The notes under the pieces are model-generated. The model was not told the origin of the DNA. It saw nothing but the letters and a program-made list of their open reading frames with translations, and did no database searches. Shown here piece after piece: positions 47,982 through 60,200 of a DNA stretch of 64,000 nucleotides; the first letter of the stretch is position 1, and each line of letters begins with the position of its first letter. The translations under genes and the position numbers were made by a program. Source of the stretch: Ceraceosorus guamensis. Its lineage: Eukaryota > Basidiomycota > Exobasidiomycetes > Ceraceosorales > Ceraceosoraceae. The DNA lies in the NCBI RefSeq assembly GCF_003144195.1, contig NW_020290001.1, positions 186,001 to 250,000 on the forward strand. The letters are read 5' to 3'.

Positions 47982-48758
47982 TCATGCGTAGAACAAGACT
48001 TCCCAGTCATAGACATCGACGCCGCGTCTCTTGGGCGGTACGGTCTGGTTGGGACCCAGAGGGATAATGCCGTCCTTTTGAGCCTGCTGGTGGTCCAAAG
48101 GGTAGATGTGGTGCACTTCGGAAGGCGGATCGTTGTTCAGGTTGGTATCGTGGACAATGTTGCCATCCTTGTCTTTCATTTCAGCAGTGGCATGGTTTGC
48201 AGTGTCGGTTTTGGATGTGTGGAACTATTGGCAGGGGAGGGGAAAGAGGCAGCAAAGATGAAAGGGATCAGCTACTTCGTGCTCGCCGCGCTTCAGCATC
48301 CAATTAAATTTGAGCGTCGTCCAACTCACTCGGTCCGTCAAGTGGGCCGAAGCCACGTTGGGATAGTGGTCAGCAACATGTTGGTCGAGCGCGGGCTGAA
48401 TGTCATCGGCCTGTAGAAAGAGGGAGGTGCGGCATGAGCATCGCGACTCGCGACTGCATGCTGGCAGCGACGTCAAAACCCGATCGAAGCAGCCGACAAA
48501 TCGACTCACGGCAGCCTTTGCATCTTTGCCCTTTTTGCCGTCAAACTTGAAGTTGTTCGGGTCGTGCGTGGTGGGAACAGCGCCGCCTGCTGGCGTAAAG
48601 GTAGGGCGAGTCTTGCCAACGCGCGCCTCCAACATTGGATGTTCGTTCAGGTCTGACAGTCCTGCAACAGCGTCTGAGGGCACTGGAGCGGCAGAGACGG
48701 CAGCACTGGCTGCGAGAGCGGCCGCGGAAGCAGCAACGAGGGCCAGCTTGAAATGCAT
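47982..48758 (-). CDS. Small secreted protein of unknown function
   Basis: Exons 47982-48224, 48330-48410 and 48510-48758 (reverse order), all phase 0, give 190 residues. The N-terminus is a clear signal peptide: a Lys, a long Ala/Leu/Val core and an Ala-x-Ala-type cleavage site near residue 24 (AVSAAPVPS). The mature part is hydrophilic and His/Asp/Pro/Lys-rich with no cysteine visible in the spliced product. Landmarks are TRPTFTPAGG, ALDQHVADHYPN, HHIYPLDHQQAQKDG and a C-terminal aromatic patch VDVYDWEVLFYA. No membrane segment or GPI signal is seen. I do not recognise a family. The lack of cysteines argues against a typical small cysteine-rich effector. Confidence 0.78.
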
Positions 48759-49479
48759 TTTTGGGGCGGCGAGATGGAGCTTGAATTAAGGACGATGTGA
48801 GGTCGGCAGTGCGGTGCTGGGCGAGGTGACGATGCGAGAGCAGCGAACAGACAAAAAGTGTTGTTTTGCAAAGAGAAAAGGCGAGAGATAAAAGGCGAAC
48901 GAACAGACCAGCTGTCCAGATCGAGAAGAAGGCAAAAAGAAAAGCGCACGAGAGCTTGAAGATGGTTTTTTGAGCTTGGAAGAGAGGAGGGGGCAAAAAT
49001 CTTCACAGCAGCAGCTGCTTCTTATCCCTTTTGCGAGACATGAACTTTACCAACGCGAACGACACTGTCAGCGTCATTCATCCAGCATGTAAGTCAAAAT
49101 TTGTGCGGTGCTGTGCTTGACTTACGACGACTTTGCGCGAAAGGCATCGCCAAGCTAGCTACGACCGCACTAGGTAGGCCGTTCGCATCTGCAGGAACCA
49201 TGGCGTAGCGTGCAATGCGCCCCGACTTGACCCACAAGAGCTCGCGGATCGCGTCAGGGCTGTCAGAAAGGACACTTGCGGACTACATGATTGCTGAGCA
49301 GTCAAGGGACGAGCGAGGCGATCAAGACTGCACGCACACCTTGCATTGATGGCCAGCACGCGCTCAAGAAGCCATGCAAATATAGTCGCGAGTGAGCTGG
49401 TGTCGTTGGTATGGCCGGCTGCTGTTGTATGGCTGCATGGTCGCGTGGTTGCCCACGCATGCTGCTGCTGCTGCGTGAT

Positions 49480-49510
<31 letters not shown>

Positions 49511-50271
49511 NNNNNNNNNNCCCCCCCCCCCCGAGCCCCCCCCAGCCGGCGTAATTCGCGGCTTGAGGGCATTTGTCGGAGAAATCGGATGTTGTCCTGC
49601 AAGCTGCGCCCGCGGACTTGTTTAGGGTCGTAGCCTAGCTGACTTCAGCAAGCACGCAAATGCGCCAACGGACATACATGTGACTACTATGCGCGCCCAG
49701 GCTCAAGCAATTTTACGAATCGTGAATCTTTGTCTGAAGCGCGCAAGTCGTGGGTGGCGCAGCGCATGCAGCATGCCAATAGAGCTCTCTCCCGCGTGAG
49801 CTGTAACGTCCACGGACTGGGCTTGACCGGAGATATGTAGTGTCGCAGTCGTGAGTGGTCGTACCTTGCACCGCGGCATAAGAGGTCCTTGACGCTTGGA
49901 TGTGGGCGCAATTCTTCCGTGCATGGGCGCGCCGCGCTGCATATATATGCTCTGGACTATAGCACAACCCGTCGGAAGCGAGGGGTGCGTGCATCAGCGC
50001 TCAGCTTAAAACGCTCGGACCACCCGATGCCTCCACCGGCACAACAGAGTTGCAGCAGATTCGCAACTTGTGACTTGCCTTTCCTTGTCATGATGGATGC
50101 GCAATGTGAATCTTCTTCATCGTCCACCACACACTTTGCACTTCGATCGAGGTTAGAAGTGCTGATCAGAATTCAGAAGGATTATAAGCTAGGACACAGC
50201 ACAAGACGGTGTCAAAGACCTCATTACGAAGGCGCTTCCCGAGAAAGCTGCATGAAGTATTAGACCAAGTC
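48759..50271. other. Intergenic region containing an assembly gap
   Basis: This lies between the divergent secreted-protein and F-box-like genes. It has a 29-base C run, ten N and a further 12 C. An open frame crossing the N block is an artefact. Motif copies are at 49720 and 49849. A TATATATGC sequence near 49940 is a possible TATA element but is 330 bp from the next start. Confidence 0.55.
49482..49532. other. Poly(C) tract with 10-N assembly gap
   Basis: C29 (49482-49510), then ten N (49511-49520), then C12. The run of ten N is likely a placeholder rather than a measured length. The true tract length and anything inside it are unknown. Confidence 0.95.
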
Positions 50272-51787
50272 ATGAGGGGCTCAACAACAGCAACAGCGAT
50301 GGCATTCAGCTTGCCTGAACTTGTCCTTGGTATTTTGCGACATCTGCCGCAAAGGAGCGACGTGCTCAACGCCGCCTGCGTCAATCAGGTATTCAGGGAT
50401 GTGGCCGTCGGCAGAATGCTGCGCAAGACCCAATTAAGGGCTCGCGTGACGCACAAGAAGCTGTGGAGGTATCTGATCGCCAACCCGGAAGGCGCAAAAC
50501 TGATCACTCGTCTAGACATTACCCGAGGCTGGCCGGACGTGCACAGCGATGGACAGGAGTGGGAGGCCAGATTGGATCCGGCCGTTGCGGAGGTCGTGCC
50601 GCTCGGCTTCGAGAGGCCGGCCGATGAGGGCACCTTCCGATGGCCCAATTCAATCCCAAGTGCGAGTGAACGAGCCGATCACAGCGAAAATGTCCCAGAA
50701 CAAGAAGCAGCTCTGGATGCGCAAGTGCAGGATGTCTCTGAAGGCGAGCATCTCCTCGTCTCTGCTCTCGGCAATCTGACATCACTGGAGACGTGAGCAC
50801 CAGCTCCAAGCCCGCAGGTCGATGCATCACGGAAGCTGACGAATCGCTTCCTATACATGTCCTAGTTTTGTGTGGGATTCTGCGCCGCCTTGTCAGCCTT
50901 CTGGTCCCGAATCACGAGCAGATGTTTGGGGCGCGCTGCGCGCATCTTGTCCCAATCTTCGGCGATTGTATGTCAACGACTACAGTGGTGGCTCGCCGTA
51001 TCAGCCGAAGCCAGCCAGACAAAGCGCATTCGAAGAGGAGACTGCACGCTTGAAACGAAGGCATCCCCCCATTTGGGGTCCGCAGGTTCGTATTGGCATC
51101 GCAGTCGTTACGCCACCGTAGATCTGCTCAAGACACGGCTGACGATGAGTTCAAATGCCGATTCTGCAGTTCTTTGACAACGTGTCAGGCTTGACACACT
51201 TCAGCTTCACGACCTGGGCCTTTTGGGCTGACGAGGATGCTGTAGAAGGCTTGAAATGCACAGACTTGGAACAGCCCCTTCGGACGAGGTGTCCGGACCT
51301 TCGCGTAAGTCACGTCCCTCGCCGTCCTGCCATCTCAGCCTCCTCTGACGTTGATCGGTGTTTGCGAGGAATGCCAAAGTTTCTAGAGCTGCAGATGCAT
51401 CTGATGCCTTACGACACAGCAACATTGAATGTGGACAACTTGTTGAACAGTGAAGCCGGCACACCCTGGGCGAACCTGGAAGCTTTGAGGATGTACAATT
51501 GTGGAGCGACTAGAGCCGTGGTGGAGAAGTTCATCGAGACGCACGCAAAGCTTCAAGAGCTGCAAGCGATTCACACTGGGAAAGTAGACGACACGTGGCA
51601 AGAGGAGGGGGCCTACGAAGACCTGAAATTCGCTGAAGGCATTCAATTGACCATACCTCGTGGCAGAGTCAAGGTGAAGGACCAGCTTGCGAAGGTTGAG
51701 CAAATTTTCGGGGCCGAGGCTTGGCGATTCGCTTGGCATTCAGGTCAGGACGAGTGGAAGAGAGCAGGACGATACTACTTTACGTGA
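50272..51787 (+). CDS. F-box-like / leucine-rich-repeat-like protein of unknown function
   Basis: Exons 50272-50792, 50866-51085, 51170-51304 and 51380-51787 give 427 residues. The N-terminal 45 residues (FSLPELVLGILRHLPQRSDVLNAACVNQVFRDVA) fit the F-box pattern of a Pro-Glu-Leu helix followed by L-x-AA-x-V-x-x-x-F. The rest resembles degenerate leucine-rich repeats common in basidiomycete F-box proteins (SCPNLRRLYVN, GLTHFSFTTW, CPDLRFLELQMHLM, WANLEALRMYNCG). It may be an SCF substrate adaptor. ATG 50299 is an alternative start. Intron 2 uses a GTTCGT donor and is less certain than the others; the other two junctions restore clear LRR-like lines. Confidence 0.72.
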
Positions 51788-52025
51788 GGCCAGGCCCTGG
51801 AGCGCCGTGTCAATGATATTCGTCATCTTGCGCCTTGGGTCTCGAATTTCCGCTTGGGATCGCTGGAATCAGTGCGCAAAGTATGGTCTCAACTGAATGG
51901 TGATTTGGGACGTGTGTGTGTCAGATTTTTGGTACATCTCGATCACGAAAGCGCTAAAGAGCGGTGGTATATGCGTTACATCGAGCTGTGCGAGCGGGCT
52001 CTCTACAAGATCTCAACGCCCAGGC
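51788..52025. other. Convergent intergenic region, F-box-like / monooxygenase
   Basis: 238 bases of 3' flanking sequence; nothing recognised. Confidence 0.5.
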
Positions 52026-53294
52026 TTAGTCGCCCTTTGTTACCTCAAAAGCGGCGTACTTTGGAAGTGGATAGTCTTCGTCGTCGTTCTTCTTTGCCCC
52101 TCCGAATCTGTTGATGATGAGGGGCGTGCGCGAGCAGAAAGCAAACGCGCTCACGAAGCTCCAGAGCAGAGATCTCTTCCATCCGACGTAAGGGTGCATG
52201 ATGCTGGGAATGAAGGACGGGATGTCTTGACACTCTGTGACGAAAGGTCTGAATTTCCTTTCATACTCTTCGAGAGCCGTGGTAATCGAGGCGCCTTCTT
52301 TGAGGTTAGCGAGCTCGCCTGCTAGGGTGTAGGCTCCGTTGATGGCGAGCGGTGTTCCCATTCCGGAGAGCGGAGTCGGCGCGTACGCAGCATCACCTAC
52401 GCACACGATCCGATCCTTGGACCACTTTGAGAGCCTGATCTGCTGAATCGCTTGGAAGTAGAGATCATCGGCGTCGGGCATCGCGTCCAGGAAGCGCTGA
52501 GCTTCCCAGCCAGCATCGCCAAATTCTTTTCTGCACAAATCCTCTTGCGTTTGTCGATCGCCTCGTGACGCAGACTGCCAAGCTTTTTTCTGCTGCTCGT
52601 TGCTGGGCATGAGACTGAGAAAGGCGCGGTACGTGCCGTGCGAGTCAGGTCTAGAGCTGACGACTCGAGACTTTTTCGCCGTGTAGACAGTCCACCAGTT
52701 GGTGTCTGTGGGCTTGCGAGGCACAGTAAAGTAGATGCCGTACATGTTCTTGTCGATGATTGTCAGCCATTCTTGAGGGAAGTTGTTGCGACGAATTCTC
52801 GACCATTGGCCATCCGCTGCGACCAGCAGATCAGATTCGAGAGTCTCGCCGTTGCTCAACTGCACTTTGACGAGCTTCTCGTCGTTTTGCAGAACCTTTT
52901 CGATGATGATGCCAAATCGGTAGTCTATAAGGGGATGGTCCTTGGTTGCCTCGAAGAGTACCTTGGCTAAATCTCCTCTGAGAATTTCGAATTCCTGCGT
53001 CGGACTGGTCGCGATGCCCTCTTGGACCGGCATGCGCGCAAAGAAGCGGCCCTTGTCGTCGACGAAGTGCGTGCCCTTTTCTAGCGTGTTGTAGCGCTTG
53101 AGCTCATCGATCAAGCCCATCTTGCGCATGATGACGATGGCGCTGCCTTTGATGTCGATGTTCTGACCTTGTGCGAGCAGAGCGGGTGCCCTTTCCAGGA
53201 CCGTGACGCGGATGCCGGCCTGGGCGAGGAAGTAGGCTAGGACGGGTCCGGCTATGCCAGCACCGCTGACGAGGACGTGACGGACTGCGGACAT
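52026..53294 (-). CDS. FAD-dependent monooxygenase (PHBH fold, TetX/salicylate-hydroxylase-like)
   Basis: Flavoprotein hydroxylase of 422 residues in a single exon. The N-terminal dinucleotide fold is VLVSGAGIAGPVLAYFLAQAG (GxGxxG) ending in VTVLERA. The DG motif is AADGQWSRIR, and the second FAD motif is VCVGDAAYAPTPLSGMGTP. The C-terminal 50 residues are basic and moderately hydrophobic. Family members act on small aromatics, antibiotics or secondary metabolites; the substrate cannot be read from sequence. No cluster partner is beside it. It is the only intronless gene model here. ATG 53294 fits the family start; an upstream in-frame ATG would add 48 residues. A TATA box lies 178 bp upstream. 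Confidence 0.9.
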   Translation of the reverse strand: MSAVRHVLVSGAGIAGPVLAYFLAQAGIRVTVLERAPALLAQGQNIDIKGSAIVIMRKMGLIDELKRYNTLEKGTHFVDDKGRFFARMPVQEGIATSPTQEFEILRGDLAKVLFEATKDHPLIDYRFGIIIEKVLQNDEKLVKVQLSNGETLESDLLVAADGQWSRIRRNNFPQEWLTIIDKNMYGIYFTVPRKPTDTNWWTVYTAKKSRVVSSRPDSHGTYRAFLSLMPSNEQQKKAWQSASRGDRQTQEDLCRKEFGDAGWEAQRFLDAMPDADDLYFQAIQQIRLSKWSKDRIVCVGDAAYAPTPLSGMGTPLAINGAYTLAGELANLKEGASITTALEEYERKFRPFVTECQDIPSFIPSIMHPYVGWKRSLLWSFVSAFAFCSRTPLIINRFGGAKKNDDEDYPLPKYAAFEVTKGD

Positions 53295-53471
53295 GATGGG
53301 TGACAGTGAGGCGTAGTGGCAGTGGAACTTGAGTTTTGCGGGTAGTTGCGGAAAGTCACTGAGATGTGGATGAAGCTTTGAGAGCTGTTTGTGTATGCGA
53401 GAAGCTCCCAGGTGAGTGAGCTGGATTGTGGGATTCAAGAATAACGTGCTCTAGGATCATGCAAGCGGCCC

Positions 53472-53479
53472 TTTATATA
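53472..53479 (-). promoter_or_regulatory. TATA box of the FAD monooxygenase gene
   Basis: TATATAAA read on the minus strand, 178 bp before the start codon. This is the clearest TATA element in the window; housekeeping genes here lack one. It suggests a regulated promoter. Confidence 0.55.
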
Positions 53480-56400
53480 GACGAGGGACCATCTCGAGCC
53501 CAAAGCTTCCAAAGGCGGTCGCAGCAGGTCCACGATCACCAACACCGTGCTTGCTCGGTACAGCGACGATCACGATGTGGTTGCTGAATTGACTCATTCG
53601 TGAGTGCAATTACCAAGTCACAGAGCGGCTAAACTACATTCTTGCTGCTGATTGTGAGATCGATCAGCAGCGCAGCAGAAGGATTGCAGAACTCAGCCCC
53701 GGCGACTGGCGCACTCGTAATTGGTATCATGCTGTGCGGCTAAGCGTGCAGCTGCCGTATGTGGAGTGGTCATGATTCCGCGGGCGCTCCGCCGTAGGCA
53801 TACCGCGTAAACGGTAAGCGCATCGGACGGACTGTTTTTGGGCTCAAGCGGCCGTCCGCCCCGATGGAAATCAAGAATCTGGCATCGTGCGCCTGCGCCG
53901 ATGACGCACGTGATCTTACCGCTGCATTCCGTTCATCAGCGGCGTGCATATGTGGCCCCGCGGCGTCATGAACGTCCGGCATGCCGCGGCCGGCACCGCC
54001 GAGCGCATCTTCGAACGCTCCGCAACACAAGCTATGTGTACTGCTTTGGTCAAAGTGAGATTTCCAGACTACCTTGCATCGCATCACAGCAGCCTTAGAG
54101 TTACAGAACGCAAATCTGTGAATGCGAGATCCGTGCTGTTAAGGCGACGTCGCCGCCCCACATCGGATTATCCGGCTGGATTGCCCTCAACAGATGCACT
54201 CGTGGTATCAAAAGGCAGCCAGAAGTCAAGAGCCATCAGAATGTTACGAATGTCCGAGTCGTGAGTGGAGGTCTCATAAGAGTTCTTCGGAAAGCGCTAC
54301 ACTCCTTCACATACAACTGGAGAGCATCTCCCAGCTTGCTGTCTCCTTGGGCGACTATCGTACATGGAGATGCGGTTTCTGATTCGCGACGCGGGCCTTT
54401 GAGCGTAGGGAGGCTGGACGGCTCGGTCGGTGTTTATCCTCGCAGACCTTGAACGAGAGATGAGCTGCTGTGTGCAATTGGAGGATCCTCAATGTGTTCC
54501 GCAAGCAAGTTTCGCAAGAAGCTGAAAGCGCCCAAGGTCGGCTGCCTTCGATGCCAAGGTCGGAGCGGCCGTGTCGGTCATCCTGGTTGTGGGTGCCTTT
54601 TGTCAGATCGTGCGACCAAGGCAACTCATCGTCGGGATCGACACCACGCCCACCACGACTCCTGACTGCTGCATTTAGGGCGAGCTACGTGATAATTTTT
54701 GGAGCACTGGACTGGCATGAGCAGGGGCAGTCCGGGAAATACCTACCAATCGATCGGTCGCAGTCGCCTTGGAGTTGCTACCAACGGGCCCAAAGGCTGT
54801 TCTGGAGAGAGATGATCAGCATAGGTATGGACGCCTGGAGAGGCTTTCCACGCCTGCACATGCCTAGGAAGGAGAAGCGCTCAGCTTGATGCGTGAAAAG
54901 ATACGGGCAAGTCCGCAGAGTGCGAAGAGTGTCAGGCTTATCAAGCTTTGCAGCGGCTCGCACTTTGGCTGATGACCACACGATTCATTGTCAGAAATTG
55001 TGACACATACAAGATTCACCACTGGTCAAAATCACCAGCACTGCGACAGTACTGATATTAGGAGTGCAGAGGCGTTGACCAGAAGGGTTGCCACGAGCCA
55101 ATATAAGCTTCGGCGCTCATGCCGAGCTTTCCGAGCCCAAGCACTCTCCCTAATTTCAACGCGCGTGGACGACCTCTCTCTGCTGCTTGCAAGATCGCCT
55201 ATGGTATTAGTTGAGATGCTTGAAGTGAGCTTCTGGTGCGTGCTTCTGGCCCCGTGAACCTGGGCTCAAGGTTCCGACGAGACCAAAGGCCTGTCACACC
55301 TGCCCTCGCCAGCAATCGTGGATCGCGAATGCTCCCTCAGGAAGAGACCTCGAGCGACTTGGCCTGGTGCTTCGAAAGCGGGCTGGACGCATGTGCAGCG
55401 GTTGTTGAGCAGAGCCCGATCTCTGCCAAGGGTCACAGCGTGATCCCGATGAACACAGCCTCGAAGCCCGTCTTATCGCGTCATCTCCGTCCGGGCGCAC
55501 AAGATGCTTTCAGACGTAGCGGGCACAACCTTGCAACGTCAGCTCGAACAGGCCAGTGACCCTTTGCTGCATAGCGAATATGTGAGCGGATCCTGCCTGA
55601 GCTAGCTAATGAAGCTTTTCTTCGCTGTTGCTAGAGTACGCGTTCTTCTCGGAAGCGCAGGACTAGCCGTATGACTTGTGACTGGTGAGCTAGCATACCA
55701 AGCGCAGCTGACCCAGCTGGCACAGTGCGCTGAACCGCCGAGTCGAGCAAATCGGTGGCTTCTGCGAAGCATGGGAACCACGTCGGACCTTCAATAAGAC
55801 CATGCATGATTCTAGCGTGCGTAGGTTGACTTGACTGGCTTTGCTGTCCGAAGAGAGTCGCAGACCATTCGGAGAACGTGTCAAAGTCCACGCTGTTCTT
55901 GAAGCCGTCCAAGTCTGCCCGAAGCGCCACCGTCCCGCGAACGAGATGCAGCCTTCACCAAGGCTTGACACAAGGGCAAGCGTCAATTACAAGTGTGGTC
56001 GTTGCCGGTGACTGGAGAGTTGCCGAAGTGTTGCACGCTCCAAGGGCAAGGTTTGGGACGAATGATCGCTGGCGTGGAATCAGCGGCAAGGAGCGCTTTT
56101 TTGCAAAGCGTGACCATGCGTGCCTGACCAAATTTGCTCAGTAGGCTCCGCGACCACAACAGTCTTGTCTCGCGCCGAAGCATCACCAGCATCGCGAGGT
56201 TGGTTGCGGGGAGGGCGGGGGGAGAAGTGAAAAGCCCAGCAAAAGCAGGCACTTTCTTCGAATCGACGATTCACGGCTAGCTCCGCCCTTTCGAACTGTC
56301 GGTGTGCCTCTCCTGCGCGAACGAGCTACGACGACTTCAGACTGCATTTCGCTGCCGGTGGTACGTGATATACGCGCATCCTGCCTCGCATCAGCTATAA

Positions 56401-57250
56401 TCGGCAGCAGGGCCGCAGGCCTGGTGAGAGCCGGCGTGCATCACTTCACACTTTGACTCATCAGACTTTGCTTGCGTCTGTGAGTCAAGTAGGGAGTGCG
56501 CGTGCGCGTGCGCGTGCGCGCTTGTTTGCATGCAGCCATATGCAATCAAGTCACGCACGCACGTCGTGCGCGGCCACGAGCTCTATAGCTGAGCTTCTCG
56601 CGCGCATGCTCGAAATCGAGTCGGCAGAAGGCGGGCAGCAGCAGCAGCAGCCGCAGAGTAGTCGAAAAGTAGAGAAGTATAAGCACGGTTGGAGGCGCGG
56701 GCCAAGGCACAAGCCGTCGCCAATTTTGATTTCAAGGGTGCTTGCGCGGTGATGCATGGCATGGGGAGGTGCGATCAGCGCACGAGCGAAACAGACCCAA
56801 CAGCAGCGCAGCAGTCACGATTCGACTGCTGCCGAGTTCAACAACGCCCGAATCACTATGCATATGCAGTCTTGAGTTGCTACCTATCGACTGTAGTAGC
56901 AGCAGGCGGTCGGTCAGACCTGTTCTATAGCTGCACCTATAGCTATCACCGTTCACAGCTCCCCCCAGCAGACCTGAGCCGGCCAAGTTATGCGCTAGCA
57001 CGCATCTCTTCTCGTCGCTTACCCTGCCAGCCGGTGCGCTGCGCTCGCACAGGTCACCACTCTTCTCGAACGTCGCCAACAAGTCAGCAGCGCGCTCAAG
57101 GGTCCGCCTTCATCCTTGCCCGCATCCCTCTTCACATACGGCGCACGCCTTTCCTGAGCGCTTCATAGGAGCCTTCTCGCCGACCACGGCAGCGCTGTTT
57201 GCACGAGAGCCTTCCGGATCCACGCAAGCTTGTGCTCGGTTAGCCGAGCG
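53480..57250. other. Gene-poor spacer between monooxygenase and KIN1
   Basis: About 3.8 kb without a supported gene. Short frames are plentiful (for example 54470-54889 plus, 55236-55559 plus, 55631-55930 minus) but none shows a domain I can name. A 57-codon frame at 54492-54665 has a zinc-cluster-like stretch. Simple repeats are (GCGTGC)n near 56500-56520 and (CAG)n near 56635. A TCGTGAGT motif is at 54259. The right 500 bases should hold the KIN1 promoter and leader. Confidence 0.45.
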
Positions 57251-60200
57251 ATGGTCGATCTGACTCCGCTGCCTACGCCTGAAGCACCAGACAAAGGCCG
57301 AGCCGCATCTCAGGCGCAGACCCTTTCCGCAATCACTCCATCTCAGCAATCCAGGTCTGCTCAAGACGTACACGACACTCATCAGCCTGCTCCTATCATT
57401 GCGGCTCCAGCCTCCCGCATAGCTGCGCGTGAACCCGTCCTCTCTGCCTTACCTGTGCTCGACGCCGGGAAGGTGCTCCCAGCTTTGACTGGTGGTCAGA
57501 GCGGCATCAACACGGCATTTGGCGAAAGTTCATCGAACTCTCCCACGGGTGCCGACGCGGGGATCGCAAGCGCGTCAGACAAGGCTCCTGACAGAATGGG
57601 TGACTCTTCCAGACGGGGCATCAGCGGTTCCATTCCAGGCAGCCAAGAGGCGATGGACGCGTACGACGGCTACACGAGCTTCCTTAGCAGCAGCGCATCT
57701 ACGGATGCACCTCACGCTGCTGCTGCTCTTGGATCGAGCACGGCCAACGCAGATCCGCTCGCGACCAAACCCTTGGTCAGCGTGCCTGAAGACGAGCAAA
57801 TGTCGGGCACAGAGTTCCGCTTGGAAGAGTCAGGATCGAGTGCACAAAGAGTTGACAGCAATGGAACGCGGTCCAGTGTTGCATCGAGTGCCTCTCGGTC
57901 GCAGAGCAGCGAGCCCCAGAACGATGTATTTGGTGGAACGAGTGCGAGCTCAGGAGGCGAGTTGAGCTCGCAACGGCGTTCAGCAAAATCTCCACGCGAC
58001 GAGAGCCCTTCCAGCCCATCAGCGCAGGGGGGAGATGTGGGTAAACCGCTACCAGGTCTTCCGACTAATCGACCGGCCTCTGACTTGCGACTGAACGGCG
58101 CATGGCCGCCTCCGTCGTCGGGGATCGGAGCAGAGCAAGCGCAGCCCGGTGCTCGGCCTGATGTATCCGCGCTACCACCTCAGCACGTCCCCCGACCGGT
58201 CTCGTACTCGTCAGATTCCACTGCTAGGTCGGGCGATCTTCCTGTGGCGGCAAACTCCACTTTGGTAACGCCTTCCATTACACGGCGATCTAGCAACAGT
58301 CCTTCCATTGTGGTGCCAGCGCAGGTCAACGGAGAGTCACCCCTCTCACCGCCTGACGCGGATCCTGCTCGATCATTAGCGGAAAGCAACAGGAGCTCCA
58401 TAGATGATATCAGGCGAATGCATGCTGCGCGAGCGGCAGCGCGCGGTAACGAGTATGCTGCGCACACGCCCGAGGCGAGGCAGCCTCGAAGGGTCCCTGG
58501 ATCTGAGCCCGGCCGTCCCACGAGCGTCGTGGAGCCCAGAAATACTGACAGCGCTACCTCAAGCCGAAGCACCAGCCGCAATGCGCCTAGGGCGCGGAGC
58601 AGTGATGGTCATGAGTCCGGAGCGAGAGAAAGTCATCATTCACGAGACTCTGCGCGGACACCTCCAAGGTCGGCCGGAAGCGGCACGGCGACATCTCGGG
58701 CGGAGGAGCCGAGGGATTGGAGTCATGCTGAGCGAACAGAACGCTCTCCCCACGGTACGCCCACTAGCGCAATTGCATCTTCTTCTGACCGCGACAGAGA
58801 GCGTCGGAGTCGACGAACACTTGGCGATTACGCATTAGGAAAGACGTTGGGTGCAGGCAGCATGGGCAAGGTGAAACTAGGGGTGAAGATGACGAACGGC
58901 GAAAAGGTGGCCATCAAGATTATTCCACGTCATACCTCCTTGGCTGCCGTGCAGCAGCCCAAGTCGAGCGGCGATGCCACGCCTCAGCCTACGCCCTCAA
59001 TCTTGGCGAAAGCCGCAGCGAAAGACCACAGCAAGGAGGTTCGGACGATTCGGGAGGGCAGCCTGCAGCTGCTGTTGCACCATCCCTACGTCTGCGGGAT
59101 GAGAGAAATGATCATTCACCCGAACCACTATTACATGGTCTTTGAGTACGTCAATGGAGGCCAGATGCTGGACTATATCATCTCTCACGGCAGGCTCCGC
59201 GAGAGGGCGGCACGCAAGTTCGCCAGACAAATTGGCAGTGCTCTGGAATTCTGTCATCGTAATTCTGTGGTCCACAGAGGTGAGTTGTAGAATCTTATTG
59301 TCCCTAGCTTCCCAGCACCTGACTCAGCACAAGCTCTTTCCTGCAGACCTCAAAATCGAGAACATCCTCATCTCAAAGACCGGAAACATCAAGATTATCG
59401 ATTTTGGGCTCTCAAATCTCTTCTCACCTCACTCGCACCTGTCGACGTTCTGTGGCTCGCTGTACTTCGCAGCACCAGAGCTCTTGAATGCCAAGGTGTA
59501 CACAGGGCCAGAAGTCGATGTTTGGAGCTTCGGCATCGTCCTGTACGTTCTTGTCTGCGGCAAAGTGCCCTTCGATGACCAGAGCATGCCCGCATTGCAC
59601 GCCAAGATCAAGCGGGGTCAGGTCGAATACCCAGCCTGGCTGAGTGGAGGTGAGCCGATGTGGATTAGGTGGCGGCCAGAAAGCTTCGTACTAAATCGAT
59701 AGCCTTTCCACCTCAGAGTGCAAGCACATCTTGTCAAGGATGCTGGTCACCAATCCAAATCAGCGCGCGACTCTGCCCGAAATCCTAGCCCATCCCTGGA
59801 TGGTCAAGGGGTATGATGGCCCGCCAAACGCGCACCTTCCCAATAGGCAGCCACTTAGGCCGGGCCAGCTGGACCCCGAGGTGCTTCAAGGCATGACTGG
59901 CTTCGAATTTGGGGCGCCAGACGACATCGAAGCTCGACTAACAGAAGTTCTCACCAGCGAAAGCTATCAGACGGTCCTGCAAGCGTGGGAGGTTAAGCAC
60001 GGGATCTCGAGGAGCTCTTCCGGCGCTCAGATAGCATCGAACGGGACGAGCACACCTGTCGATGCGCCACTTGGCAGGGCGTCAACCAGGGGCAGCGTTG
60101 ACTCAAAGTCAAAGACGGGAAGTAAGCGATTTAGCGGCATAGACTTTTACCGAAAGAAGATCAACGTCTTCGGCAGTGGCGCAAGCAAAGATGATCCAGG

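Noticed and set aside
49159-49602. Frame crossing the N block
   Set aside because: Its Gly/Pro run is just the poly(C) tract and unknown bases.
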